This document shows, one piece after another, positions 6,562 to 13,553 of a stretch of DNA of 13,553 nucleotides; position 1 is the first letter of the stretch, and every line of letters begins with the position of its first letter. The position numbers and the translations under genes were made by a program. The notes beneath the pieces were generated by a model. It made no database searches, was not told the origin of the DNA, and saw only the letters and a program-made list of their open reading frames with translations. Source of the DNA: Ardenticatenales bacterium. GTDB lineage: Bacteria; Chloroflexota; Anaerolineae; Ardenticatenales; Ardenticatenaceae. The stretch is from NCBI GenBank assembly GCA_013812995.1, contig JACCSL010000231.1, positions 1-13,553 on the forward strand. The letters run 5' to 3'.

Positions 6562-7078
6562 CCAACCGCTCCTCGCCCATCACGAGCAGGTGCTGCTCGG
6601 TGGGGCTGAGCAGGTGTTCCAGATCAAGCATCACCAGCACCCGCTCCCCGAGATGGGCCACGCCCTGCACATAGCCCTGATCCGCACGCGCCAGGAGGGA
6701 GGAGGGAACCTCGAAGGTGTTGGTTTTCACCCACATCAGCTCGGAGGCGGAATCCACCAGGAAGCCAACCGGGCCAATCGAGAGTGGGCTGATAAGAATG
6801 CAGCTCTCGGGGGTGGGCTCACCCACGGGAAGGTGCAGCCGCTTTCGCAGGTCCACGATGGGCACAATGCGCCCACGCCGCTTGACCAGCCCCTCGACCT
6901 GCTCCGGCATTCCGGCCACGCGCAGGAGCGCGGTGGGTCGGATAATCTCCTGTACCTGAGCGACATCTACGACATACTCCTGCCCCGCCATCTTGAAGGC
7001 AACCACCCGCAGCTCGGGCTGCTGGTAGCGGCGGCGCGGCAGGGCGAGCGAGCTCTCTTCCAGAGGCTGGTTCGTCAT
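6554..7078 (-). CDS. cheW: CheW-domain adaptor protein (first of two)
   Basis: This second receptor-kinase adaptor has 174 residues. After a basic N-terminal tail of about 22 residues the CheW domain starts at LRVVAFKMAGQEYVVDVAQV. The core block reads VEGLVKRRGRIVPIVDLRKR, where the usual 'INLRG' is replaced by VKRRGR. The end YVQGVAHLGERVLVMLDLEHLL is typical of the family. In the operon it follows the chemoreceptor gene by 27 bp and overlaps the next cheW by 8 bp. The Shine-Dalgarno sequence before the ATG at 7078 is weak (AAGAG). Two different CheW proteins in one operon could serve different receptors or form CheW-only rings; the sequence does not decide. Confidence 0.93.
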   Translation of the reverse strand: MTNQPLEESSLALPRRRYQQPELRVVAFKMAGQEYVVDVAQVQEIIRPTALLRVAGMPEQVEGLVKRRGRIVPIVDLRKRLHLPVGEPTPESCILISPLSIGPVGFLVDSASELMWVKTNTFEVPSSLLARADQGYVQGVAHLGERVLVMLDLEHLLSPTEQHLLVMGEERLDG

Positions 7079-7105
7079 TGGCGGCTCTTTTCTAATGGTG
7101 GGCGG

Positions 7106-8989
7106 TTACAGCCCGGCGGCGGTGTTGCTCATGACCTGGGCCAACCCGGCCAGATCATCAATGGTACCTGCGGTCTCGCGGGCGGCAATCGCTGTCTGCT
7201 GGCTCACCTGGGTAATCACCTGAAGGGAGTCGGCTACCTGCTCCGCTGCCTTAGCCTGCTGGCTGGTGGAGGCAGAGATCGAGCTCACCATATCGTTGAC
7301 GGAGGCGATGCCTTCCACGATGTCCGCCAGGGAGTGCCCGACCTCCTCTGCCTGCTCGGCGCTCCCCGCCATGAGGCTTGCCGCGATCTGCATTCCATGC
7401 TGGACCTCGGCAACGGTGGCGCTGATGCGGGCCGTGGATTCAGCGGTGCGCGCGGCCAGCTTGCGAATCTCCTCTGCCACAACATCGAAGCGGGCCCCGG
7501 CGGCTCCCGCCCCGGCGGCCTCGATGGCGGCATTCAGGGCCAGGATGTTGGTCTGCGCCGCAATGTCAGCGATGAGCTTGACCACCTGATCGATCTCGGC
7601 GGAGCGTTGGCGCAACTGCTGGAGGGCGGCGTTGGTCTGCTGAAGGCCATCCAGCGCCGCCTGGACCCGGCCGGAGCCCTCGCGCGCACGGACCACGGCG
7701 GCCTCCGTGGCACGCGAGGTGGCCTGAGCGTTGCGCGCCACCTCCTTGATGGTCGCCGACATCTCCTCCATCGCGGAGGAGGTGCGAACCACCTGCTGGT
7801 TCTGGCTGTCGGCCCCCGCTGACATCTCATTGGCGGCTGCCGAGATTTGCGTGGTGCCGGAGGAAAGGCGGGTTGAGCTGTCCACGAGGCCCTTCACCAC
7901 CCGGTTGACCCGCTGGTAAATGAACCAGGCGGTCCCTAGGACAAAGAGGACGGCTACCACGCCAATCCAGAATGTCCGATTACGCAGCGCTGTCGCCCCT
8001 GCCAGTGCCTGAGTCTTGTCCTGGCTGGCGATCACGCCCCAGCCGACCCCCGGATAGGCCACATACCCCGCCGAGCGGAAGTAGCCAGTGAGATCCTCGC
8101 TGCTATTGCGGTCCTCGTGAAAACTGAGCCCCTCGCTGCTCCCCTGCCCCGTGCCCGCACCGAGAACGCTCTGGACTGCCGGCTTGTCATCCAGCCGCCT
8201 GGTCAGCGCCTCGGCATCATTGTGGGAGGCCAGGATGGTTCCGTTGCTGCTCACCACCGTGAGCCGAATCGAGTCATTTCCATTTCCATCACTGCGGGCA
8301 CGCTCCAGAACCTCACTCAGGATATCCTTGGAGATCTGCCAGTTGAAGCGGTTCGTCCAGACGCCGACGATTTCTCCCTGGTTGTCCCGGATAGGAAAGG
8401 TGAAGTTCATCGCCTGGGCCTTGGCCCCGGCCCCGTAGACGCGGGCGACCAGTCCATCCTCGTGCATATCTTCCACGAAGGTTTGATTGTCTGCCAACTG
8501 CCCGCTCATCGCCACCCGGAACCATTCCTGATTGCTGACATCCAGCCCGATCAGCTTCTCGGATTCGATGGGCTCGCCCGTCAGGTCAACCGTGTTGACT
8601 GCCACGATCTCGCCATCGGTGTCCGCGACGACCATGAGCGTGTAGATGGGCGAGTAGGTAATCATCATCGTGTTGATCCAGGCGGTGACGCGTTTGGGGT
8701 CCATCGATCTGGCCGGGTCGCTCTTGGCGTACGCCTGCACGTCACCATACCGCTCGAAGAGGTTACGGTCAATCTTGTCGCTGGCGTTGAAGGCGAGGTC
8801 TGCGAGCTTATTCTTGGCGTTCTCGCGCAGACTCTCCTCTGCCTGGTCATAGCTAAACCATCCAATGGCGAGCAAAGGCACCAGCCCCGCCGCGAGAAAG
8901 GCAAGGGTCAGGAGGTTGCGAAGGGGAAATTGCTGCCACGCGGTGCGCGGACGGTCGTCTCGTCGCTCGGAAAGGGAGAGTGGAGCCAT
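7106..8989 (-). CDS. Methyl-accepting chemotaxis protein with periplasmic double Cache sensor, no clear HAMP
   Basis: This is a transmembrane chemoreceptor of 627 residues that senses an extracellular ligand and controls CheA. The order is: a short basic cytoplasmic tail, membrane segment 1 (about 25-45), a large extracytoplasmic dCache-like domain (about 46-335, with [31 protein letters not shown] and WGVIASQD), membrane segment 2 (about 340-357), and a methyl-accepting signalling domain to the end. Consensus methylation sites are seen at E408/E409 ([10 protein letters not shown]) and Q577/Q578 ([10 protein letters not shown]). The signalling hairpin [17 protein letters not shown] is conserved, but the next residues differ from canonical receptors. 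There is no room for a full HAMP domain between membrane segment 2 and the first methylation site, and no CheR-binding pentapeptide at the C-terminus. The ATG at 8989 is chosen over GTG 8998, which lies inside the Shine-Dalgarno sequence. The ligand is unknown. Confidence 0.95.
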   Translation of the reverse strand: MAPLSLSERRDDRPRTAWQQFPLRNLLTLAFLAAGLVPLLAIGWFSYDQAEESLRENAKNKLADLAFNASDKIDRNLFERYGDVQAYAKSDPARSMDPKRVTAWINTMMITYSPIYTLMVVADTDGEIVAVNTVDLTGEPIESEKLIGLDVSNQEWFRVAMSGQLADNQTFVEDMHEDGLVARVYGAGAKAQAMNFTFPIRDNQGEIVGVWTNRFNWQISKDILSEVLERARSDGNGNDSIRLTVVSSNGTILASHNDAEALTRRLDDKPAVQSVLGAGTGQGSSEGLSFHEDRNSSEDLTGYFRSAGYVAYPGVGWGVIASQDKTQALAGATALRNRTFWIGVVAVLFVLGTAWFIYQRVNRVVKGLVDSSTRLSSGTTQISAAANEMSAGADSQNQQVVRTSSAMEEMSATIKEVARNAQATSRATEAAVVRAREGSGRVQAALDGLQQTNAALQQLRQRSAEIDQVVKLIADIAAQTNILALNAAIEAAGAGAAGARFDVVAEEIRKLAARTAESTARISATVAEVQHGMQIAASLMAGSAEQAEEVGHSLADIVEGIASVNDMVSSISASTSQQAKAAEQVADSLQVITQVSQQTAIAARETAGTIDDLAGLAQVMSNTAAGL

Positions 8990-8993
8990 ACGA

Positions 8994-9003
8994 ATCACCT
9001 CTT
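8994..9003 (-). promoter_or_regulatory. Ribosome binding site deciding the chemoreceptor start
   Basis: On the minus strand AAGAGGTGAT lies 4 nt before the ATG at 8989 and is nearly a full Shine-Dalgarno match. The alternative in-frame GTG at 8998 is part of this site, which argues against its use as the start. Confidence 0.75.
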
Positions 9004-9009
9004 GTCTGT

Positions 9010-10725
9010 TTAAGGGAGCGCCAGTGTCTGTTGTCTCATCGTCGCTGCCAGCCCCTCGATGTCCAAAATCAACGTCACGGAGCCATCCGGAAGAATCGCC
9101 GTCCCCTCGATGCCAGGAATTGCTCCCAGGTAGGGACTAAGCGGTTTAATTACCACCTGCTGCTTGCCCAGCAGCTCATCCACGATCAAGACCTCATCCC
9201 CACTCGCCAGATGGATGATGACAGCACGCTGCTGCTGCCGCGACGGGCGTGGCATGGCCCCGGCGGAGAGCCATTCCCCCAGGTAGTGAACGGGCAGTGC
9301 CGTGTCCCGAATGAAAAGCACCTCGCGCTGCTGCATGCGCTGCACCTCGTGGAGAGATAAGCGCAGCGTCTCGCGCACAAAGTGCAGGGGTATGGCGTAG
9401 GTGTGGCCGCCTACCGTCACCAACAGCACCTGGAGAATCGCCAGCGCGAGCGGAAGCTGGAGAATGAAGGTCGTGCCCCGCCCCAGGCAACTCTCGATGG
9501 AGATATGGCCCCGCAGGCGGCGAACGTTCTGGAGGACCACATCCATCCCGACCCCACGCCCCGAGAGGTCTGTGACGCTGGCAGCCGTGCTGAAGCCGGG
9601 GATGAAGATGAGTCGAATCGCCTGCTCATCGGTGAGGGCGTCTACCTCCGCCTCGGAGTAGAGCCCCCGCGCGACAGCGATGCGGCGCACACGGTACGGG
9701 TCAATGCCCCGCCCATCGTCGGCGATACGAAGGATGACATGCTCCCCGCGCCGCTCGGCCGTGAGCAGGATAGTGCCCTCCTCTGCTTTCCCGACCCGCA
9801 GGCGCTCCTCCGGGGGCTCCAGGCCATGATCGATGGCGTTGCGCATCAGGTGGATGAGAGAGTCATACATCTGCTCCGAAACGGTGCGGTCCATCGGCGT
9901 ATCGCCGCCCTCGATGATGGTTCGCACCCGCTTCCCGCTCTCGCGCGCCAGGTTCCGCACCACAGAGACGAAGCGATTAAACAGCATCTCGACAGGAACA
10001 AGGCGCACCGTGGTCACCGAGGATTCCAGTTGGCGGGTCAGGCGGCTGATCGCGGTGGAATGTTCCCACAGGATGTCATCGTTCAGCCGCTCGGCCTGCG
10101 CCAGGAGGGCGTTTCGCGCCGTGATAAGCTCCCCAACAAGGACCATCAGCGTGTCCAGCGTCGCTACATCGACTCGCAGGGTCGTGTCCGCTGCCATCAC
10201 CGAGGCCGAAGGCCCTACGAGGAGGTCTGCGCTGCGAGAGGCCAGCGCGGTTTGCTCTGTAGGCGCAGGAAGCAGCGCCTCTTGCGGTGGATCCGGGTCT
10301 GCGCCACGCAGGGGATCGGCTGGTGGGTGGGTCAGCGCTCGCTCAAGCCGCCCAACCATCGGCAGGATATTCGAGGCGGGCATGCCCTGGATGACATCCT
10401 CGCGCAGCATAGCGAGCAGGGCGAGCGCCGCGTAGGCCACATCAATCAACTCCGCCGTCACCGGGAGCTGCCCGCCACGCAGCGCCCCGAACAGATCCTC
10501 CAGCTTATGGGCCAGCAGCCCGATCTCCTCCAGTCCCACAAAGCCCGCGTTGCCCTTAAGGGTGTGAACCTCGCGGAAGATGGTGGTAATCAGCTCGGGG
10601 CGGGGGTCGCGCTCCAGATCGGCCAGGAGTGGCCCCAGCCGCTCCAGAATCTCCTGGGCCTCGATCAGGAAGTCTTCCCGCATCTGGGCGAGTAGCTCGT
10701 TGTCCAGCCCCTCAAAGTCGCTCAT
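9010..10725 (-). CDS. cheA: CheA: chemotaxis histidine kinase, short form without P2 domain
   Basis: CheA autophosphorylates on a histidine under receptor control and passes phosphate to the CheY-like regulator and CheB. The 571-residue product has an HPt (P1) domain at about 8-130 with phospho-site H54 in [13 protein letters not shown], and a proline-rich linker at about 131-182. It continues with the P3 dimerisation helices (about 183-245), the P4 ATPase (about 246-426) with N-box [12 protein letters not shown] (N296), G1 DDGRGID (336-342), F-box FIPGFST and G2 GRGVGMDVV (389-397), then the CheW-like P5 domain (about 427-571). All catalytic motifs are intact. No P2 response-regulator docking domain fits in the 50-residue linker. 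The ATG at 10725 has AGGAG 6 nt upstream; a longer in-frame start at 10770 would overlap the preceding gene and lie upstream of that site. It is 13 bp from the CheY-like gene and 20 bp from the receptor. Confidence 0.97.
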   Translation of the reverse strand: MSDFEGLDNELLAQMREDFLIEAQEILERLGPLLADLERDPRPELITTIFREVHTLKGNAGFVGLEEIGLLAHKLEDLFGALRGGQLPVTAELIDVAYAALALLAMLREDVIQGMPASNILPMVGRLERALTHPPADPLRGADPDPPQEALLPAPTEQTALASRSADLLVGPSASVMAADTTLRVDVATLDTLMVLVGELITARNALLAQAERLNDDILWEHSTAISRLTRQLESSVTTVRLVPVEMLFNRFVSVVRNLARESGKRVRTIIEGGDTPMDRTVSEQMYDSLIHLMRNAIDHGLEPPEERLRVGKAEEGTILLTAERRGEHVILRIADDGRGIDPYRVRRIAVARGLYSEAEVDALTDEQAIRLIFIPGFSTAASVTDLSGRGVGMDVVLQNVRRLRGHISIESCLGRGTTFILQLPLALAILQVLLVTVGGHTYAIPLHFVRETLRLSLHEVQRMQQREVLFIRDTALPVHYLGEWLSAGAMPRPSRQQQRAVIIHLASGDEVLIVDELLGKQQVVIKPLSPYLGAIPGIEGTAILPDGSVTLILDIEGLAATMRQQTLALP

Positions 10726-10731
10726 GGTTTG

Positions 10732-10736
10732 CTCCT
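10732..10736 (-). promoter_or_regulatory. Ribosome binding site deciding the cheA start
   Basis: On the minus strand AGGAG lies 6 nt before the ATG at 10725, inside the 13-bp gap after the stop of the CheY-like gene. This favours that ATG over the start at 10770. Confidence 0.75.
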
Positions 10737-10738
10737 GA

Positions 10739-11116
10739 TTATCCAGAACGGGGGTCGAGCAGCGCCGCAACGTACTCCAGGAGTTGCGTGGGTTTGAAGG
10801 GTTTGGGCAGATAGTCGCTTGCGCCTATCTCCATTGCCCGTTCCCGGTCCGCTGGCTGATCTTCGGTCGTAAGCATGAGCACAGGGAGGGCCCCCCACTC
10901 CGGGTGCTCGCGCACCAGCCTGAGCAGGGACAATCCATCAAGGCGCGGCATGTTCACATCGAGGATGATGAGGCGAATTGCCTCCCGGCCCAGAAGTTCC
11001 AGTGCAGCCTGCCCATCCTCCACCGCCAGCACCGGATAGCCTTTGGAGCGGAGTGTAAACTCGATCATCTTTCGGATGCTGCTGGAGTCATCCACAATCA
11101 AAATAGGGAGAGACAT
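10739..11116 (-). CDS. CheY-like single-domain response regulator
   Basis: This 125-residue stand-alone receiver would be phosphorylated by CheA and carry the signal to the output. The conserved residues are all present: acidic pair D9/D10 (LIVDDSS), phospho-acceptor D53 (LIILDVNMP), T83/T84 (MLTTE) and K105 (LPKPF). There is no output domain. The ATG at 11116 has AAGG about 8 nt upstream, in a 17-bp gap after cheR. Its sequence (SSSIRKMIEFTLRSKGY, ILDVNMPRLDGL) resembles regulators found beside CheA in non-flagellar as well as flagellar systems. It could therefore be a true CheY acting on a motility machine, or a phosphate sink. Confidence 0.95.
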   Translation of the reverse strand: MSLPILIVDDSSSIRKMIEFTLRSKGYPVLAVEDGQAALELLGREAIRLIILDVNMPRLDGLSLLRLVREHPEWGALPVLMLTTEDQPADRERAMEIGASDYLPKPFKPTQLLEYVAALLDPRSG

Positions 11117-11133
11117 GAGAAACCTTCTGGTTG

Positions 11134-11979
11134 CTAGGGGGTAGCTGGTTTGGCGTACAGGATACTCCCACCAACCCGTGCTACCTCAAAGGACGACATC
11201 GTGTGCGCCAGGGTCTCGGAGTGCCCCAGCAGAAGGTGGCTGCCTGCATGGAGGGCGCTATACAGATTGTTCAGGGCTTTCTGGCGACTCTGCTCGTTGA
11301 AATAGATCAGCACATTGCGACACAAAATAAGGTCCACGCGCCCCACTCGTGCGGAAACACCCTGATCGAGCAGGTTGCCCTGCCCGAAGTGAACCAGGCG
11401 GCGCACCGCCTCCCCGACGCGCTGCCCGCCATTGGCCACCGGCTGGAAATAGCGTGTCACCCAGCGCGGCTCCGTGTGGCGCAGGCTGTGCGGGTCATAG
11501 ATGCCGGTGCGGGCCGCCTCCAACGCGCGCAGGCTGATGTCCGTCGCCACGATCTCGAGCTGTGCAAGGGTGGCCTGCGGCATCATCTCCAACAGCAGCA
11601 TGGCCAGTGTGTAGGGCTCCTCGCCCGTGCTACAGGCGGCGCTCCAGAGCCGCACGGGCTGTTTTTGCTTCATCAGGGCGGGGAGAATCGTGTCACGCCA
11701 GGCCAGTAGCGGCGCGCTCTCCCGAAAGAACCAACTCTCATTGATGGTCACCGCATCCAGTAGGCGCTGCATCTCGTCGCTGCCCAGCGGATCGTATTTC
11801 AGAAAATGGTAGTACTCGCGTGCCGAGGTGATATTCCGGCTTAGGAGACGCTCCTGGAGGCGAAGTTGAAGAAATGGCTGCTTTGTATCCCCTAACCAGA
11901 TTCCGCTCTGCTCGTAGATCAAGCGCCGTAGCGCCTCAAAATCGTCGGCACTCAGGGAAGAGGACGATGAGAAAAGCAC
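11134..11979 (-). CDS. cheR: CheR: chemoreceptor glutamate methyltransferase
   Basis: CheR uses S-adenosylmethionine to methylate glutamates of chemoreceptors, opposing CheB. The 281-residue length is typical of a CheR with no extra domains. An N-terminal helical domain (about 10-75) is followed by TINESWFFRE (78-87), the SAM-binding motif SAACSTGEEPY (113-123), the acidic TDIS (146-149), CRNVLIYF (220-227) and LGHSE (251-255). The start is GTG at 11979, 9 bp after the stop of the HEAT-repeat gene; purine-rich GGAGAGATAGGG lies upstream across that stop. No TPR extension is present. That agrees with the receptor lacking a C-terminal tethering pentapeptide. Confidence 0.96.
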   Translation of the reverse strand: MLFSSSSSLSADDFEALRRLIYEQSGIWLGDTKQPFLQLRLQERLLSRNITSAREYYHFLKYDPLGSDEMQRLLDAVTINESWFFRESAPLLAWRDTILPALMKQKQPVRLWSAACSTGEEPYTLAMLLLEMMPQATLAQLEIVATDISLRALEAARTGIYDPHSLRHTEPRWVTRYFQPVANGGQRVGEAVRRLVHFGQGNLLDQGVSARVGRVDLILCRNVLIYFNEQSRQKALNNLYSALHAGSHLLLGHSETLAHTMSSFEVARVGGSILYAKPATP

Positions 11980-11988
11980 GACCCTACC

Positions 11989-13553
11989 CTATCTCTCCAA
12001 AAGCGTGTGAGCAGCCTGTCGCACACGCGGATCAGGATCGTTTTGCAAGGGAGCTACCCGCTCCGAGGCGCTCTGCGCCCCCGTCCGTCCCAGAGCCTGC
12101 AGCGCGCTCAGCCGAACCGATGCCTCCGGATCCTCCAGCAGATCGATCAGCACCTCCCAGGCGGCAGCGGTGGTGATCGCCCCGAGTGCCTCCGCGACGG
12201 CCTTGCGGATGTCCCCGTCGGCGTGATGGCTCGCCAGCTTCAGGGCGGGAATGGCCTGGGCCGCGCGCAGCTTCCCCAGAGCGGCGGTGGCGGCCAGCTT
12301 GACAGGGTCCGCGTCGTGGAGGAGCCGCTCCAGCAGTGCCTCGACCGCGCCCGGGTCGCCGATCTCACCCAGCGCGTGAGCCGCCGCGTACCGCACCCAG
12401 AGATTCCCATCTTGAAGGGTCGTTCGCAGGGCGGGCAGGGCGTGTGGCTCCCCCAGCAGGCCCAGCGCCTCCGCGACCAGCTTGCGAACCTGCCAATCCT
12501 CATCGATCAGGGCGGCGAGCAGCGCCGGAAGTGCGCGTGTGACATGGCGACGCCCCAGAATCGAGGCCGCAAAGCGACGCACCACCGCGTCCGGGCTGCC
12601 CAGCGCCTCAACGATGGGCTCATCAGCGAGCTTGTTTTCCACGAGGCTGAGCGTATGGATCGCGGCCTCGCGACTCTCGGCTTGCTCCGCGCGCACCAGC
12701 GGGGAGAGCAGCGCTATCACCTCGCGCGTACCGATGGACGCCAGCGCCTGGGATGCCTGGTGGCGCACCTCCGGGTGCCTATCGCCTAAGAGCGCCAGCA
12801 GCGGGGTGATGGCCGCTGTACTACGCAGATAGCCCAGTGCCGCCGCGACCGCTTCCCGCACCTGGGGAAGCGGGTCCGTCAGCCGCTCGATCAATGGCCC
12901 CGTGGCAGAGCGATCCGCTGCCTGGCCGAGGCTCGCGGCGGCGGCCACCCGCACGGGGCCAGCATCGTCGTGCAGCGCCTGGCACAGCGCGCGCACCGCC
13001 TCGGGCTGCTTGATTCGGCCCAGAACCTGGGCCAACTGCGGGCGATAATCGGCGCTCGGCTCCTGAAACGTCTCCAGTAGTACTGTCAGATGTCGCGACC
13101 CGAGATGGCCCAGCGCCTGCTCGGTGGCCTCCTGGACCTCCTCTACCTCATCATCCAGATGGGGCAGCAGGTGGGAAACGCTCGCCTCCCCACCCACCCA
13201 GCCCAGTGCTGTCACCGCCGCGCGCCGCGCCGCAGGGTCTTCCGTGCTCAGCGCCTCGATGAGAAGCGGCTCGCTCTCCGGCGGCAGCGTCTCCAGAAAG
13301 TGGCTCCCGTGACGCGCATCGATGCGCCCCAGGGCAGCAATCGTCGCATGGACCAGCATGGGATTCTCGTCATTCAGATAGGCACGCAGGCTCTGACCCA
13401 CCTCTGCGTCCCCGACCTGCCCCAGTGCTTCAACGAGGGGGAAGAGCAGCCACGGATCGCTCTGCATCAGGGCCAGGAGCGGCCCGGTGGCCCGCGCGTC
13501 GCCAATCCTTCCCAGGGACTCGATAGCGGCAAAGCGCACCCATTCGTCATTTT
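11989..13553 (-). CDS. HEAT-repeat (PBS-lyase-like) solenoid protein, 5' end outside window
   Basis: At least 521 residues are visible, reading in from the right edge with no start yet reached (the frame continues upstream as NDEWVRFAAIESLG). The sequence is about 16 HEAT repeats of roughly 31 residues, each of the form 'VR.AAa.aLG.iGd..a...L...L.D', for example VRYAAAHALGEIGDPGA and VREAVAAALGYLRSTAA. No catalytic motif, signal peptide or membrane segment is visible, so it is probably a cytoplasmic protein-binding scaffold. Its stop (TAG, 11989-11991) is only 9 bp before the cheR start, which puts it in the chemosensory operon. By analogy with the HEAT protein Cpc7 linked to the Che7 system of Myxococcus xanthus, it could be a partner or output target of the pathway. 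That is inference; the missing N-terminus could carry another domain. Confidence 0.92.
   Translation of the reverse strand, partial: NDEWVRFAAIESLGRIGDARATGPLLALMQSDPWLLFPLVEALGQVGDAEVGQSLRAYLNDENPMLVHATIAALGRIDARHGSHFLETLPPESEPLLIEALSTEDPAARRAAVTALGWVGGEASVSHLLPHLDDEVEEVQEATEQALGHLGSRHLTVLLETFQEPSADYRPQLAQVLGRIKQPEAVRALCQALHDDAGPVRVAAAASLGQAADRSATGPLIERLTDPLPQVREAVAAALGYLRSTAAITPLLALLGDRHPEVRHQASQALASIGTREVIALLSPLVRAEQAESREAAIHTLSLVENKLADEPIVEALGSPDAVVRRFAASILGRRHVTRALPALLAALIDEDWQVRKLVAEALGLLGEPHALPALRTTLQDGNLWVRYAAAHALGEIGDPGAVEALLERLLHDADPVKLAATAALGKLRAAQAIPALKLASHHADGDIRKAVAEALGAITTAAAWEVLIDLLEDPEASVRLSALQALGRTGAQSASERVAPLQNDPDPRVRQAAHTLLER

Noticed and set aside
6473..7822. A 449-codon open frame on the plus strand, opposite the cheW genes and the chemoreceptor.
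   Set aside because: It lies antisense to well-recognised genes, is rich in His, Gly and Leu with no known motif, and is expected from the high GC content and codon bias of the minus-strand genes.
9382..10695. A 437-codon open frame on the plus strand, opposite cheA.
   Set aside because: CheA on the other strand has all its domain motifs across this whole stretch. The plus-strand product has low-complexity Arg, Gln and His composition and no recognisable fold.
11989..13553. Regular spacing of similar DNA blocks (about 93 bp) that could be taken for a DNA repeat array.
   Set aside because: The periodicity comes from the 31-residue HEAT repeats of the encoded protein. The DNA copies are diverged and there are no constant repeat and spacer units as in CRISPR.

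Overview
The window is 13.5 kb of GC-rich, densely coding bacterial DNA (coding density above 95 percent, no gene-free stretch over 300 bases). No rRNA, tRNA, CRISPR array, insertion sequence or phage gene was seen. The gene mix (a chemosensory operon without flagellar genes, a HEAT-repeat scaffold, a Yip1-domain membrane protein beside an ECF-type ATPase, and a large single-chain restriction-modification enzyme) best fits Chloroflexota or another GC-rich, possibly gliding lineage. This placement is an inference from protein flavour, not from a marker gene.

Layout, left to right. (1) 1-1446, minus strand: a CbiO/EcfA-type ABC ATPase running off the left edge, preceded 13 bp upstream by a Yip1-domain membrane protein, probably one operon. 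(2) 1447-1569: the only real intergenic region, AT-rich and divergent, with candidate promoters in both directions. (3) 1570-4898, plus strand: a large restriction-modification protein with an N-terminal nuclease-like domain, an N6-adenine methyltransferase and a type ISP-like specificity domain. It is broken into two frames by a perfect 29-bp tandem duplication at 3474-3531. Removing one copy restores an uninterrupted frame of about 1,099 codons. (4) 4899-4954: a convergent intergenic gap with small inverted repeats. (5) 4955-13553, minus strand: one tightly packed chemosensory operon. In order of transcription, from the right edge leftward, it reads HEAT-repeat protein (5' end outside the window), cheR, cheY-like, cheA, chemoreceptor, cheW, cheW, cheB. 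Gaps are 5-27 bp, with one 8-bp overlap.

How the genes work together. The chemoreceptor (double Cache sensor, two membrane segments, methyl-accepting domain) would signal through the two CheW adaptors to the CheA kinase. CheA would phosphorylate the single-domain response regulator and CheB. CheR and CheB would set receptor methylation, and two consensus methylation sites are visible in the receptor. Because no flagellar, CheC, CheX or CheZ gene is present and the first visible gene encodes a long HEAT-repeat solenoid, the output may be something other than a flagellar motor, such as surface motility, pili or development. The points most worth a second look are the frame-breaking 29-bp duplication, the HEAT-repeat protein built into the che operon, and a receptor that lacks a recognisable HAMP domain and has an altered signalling tip.
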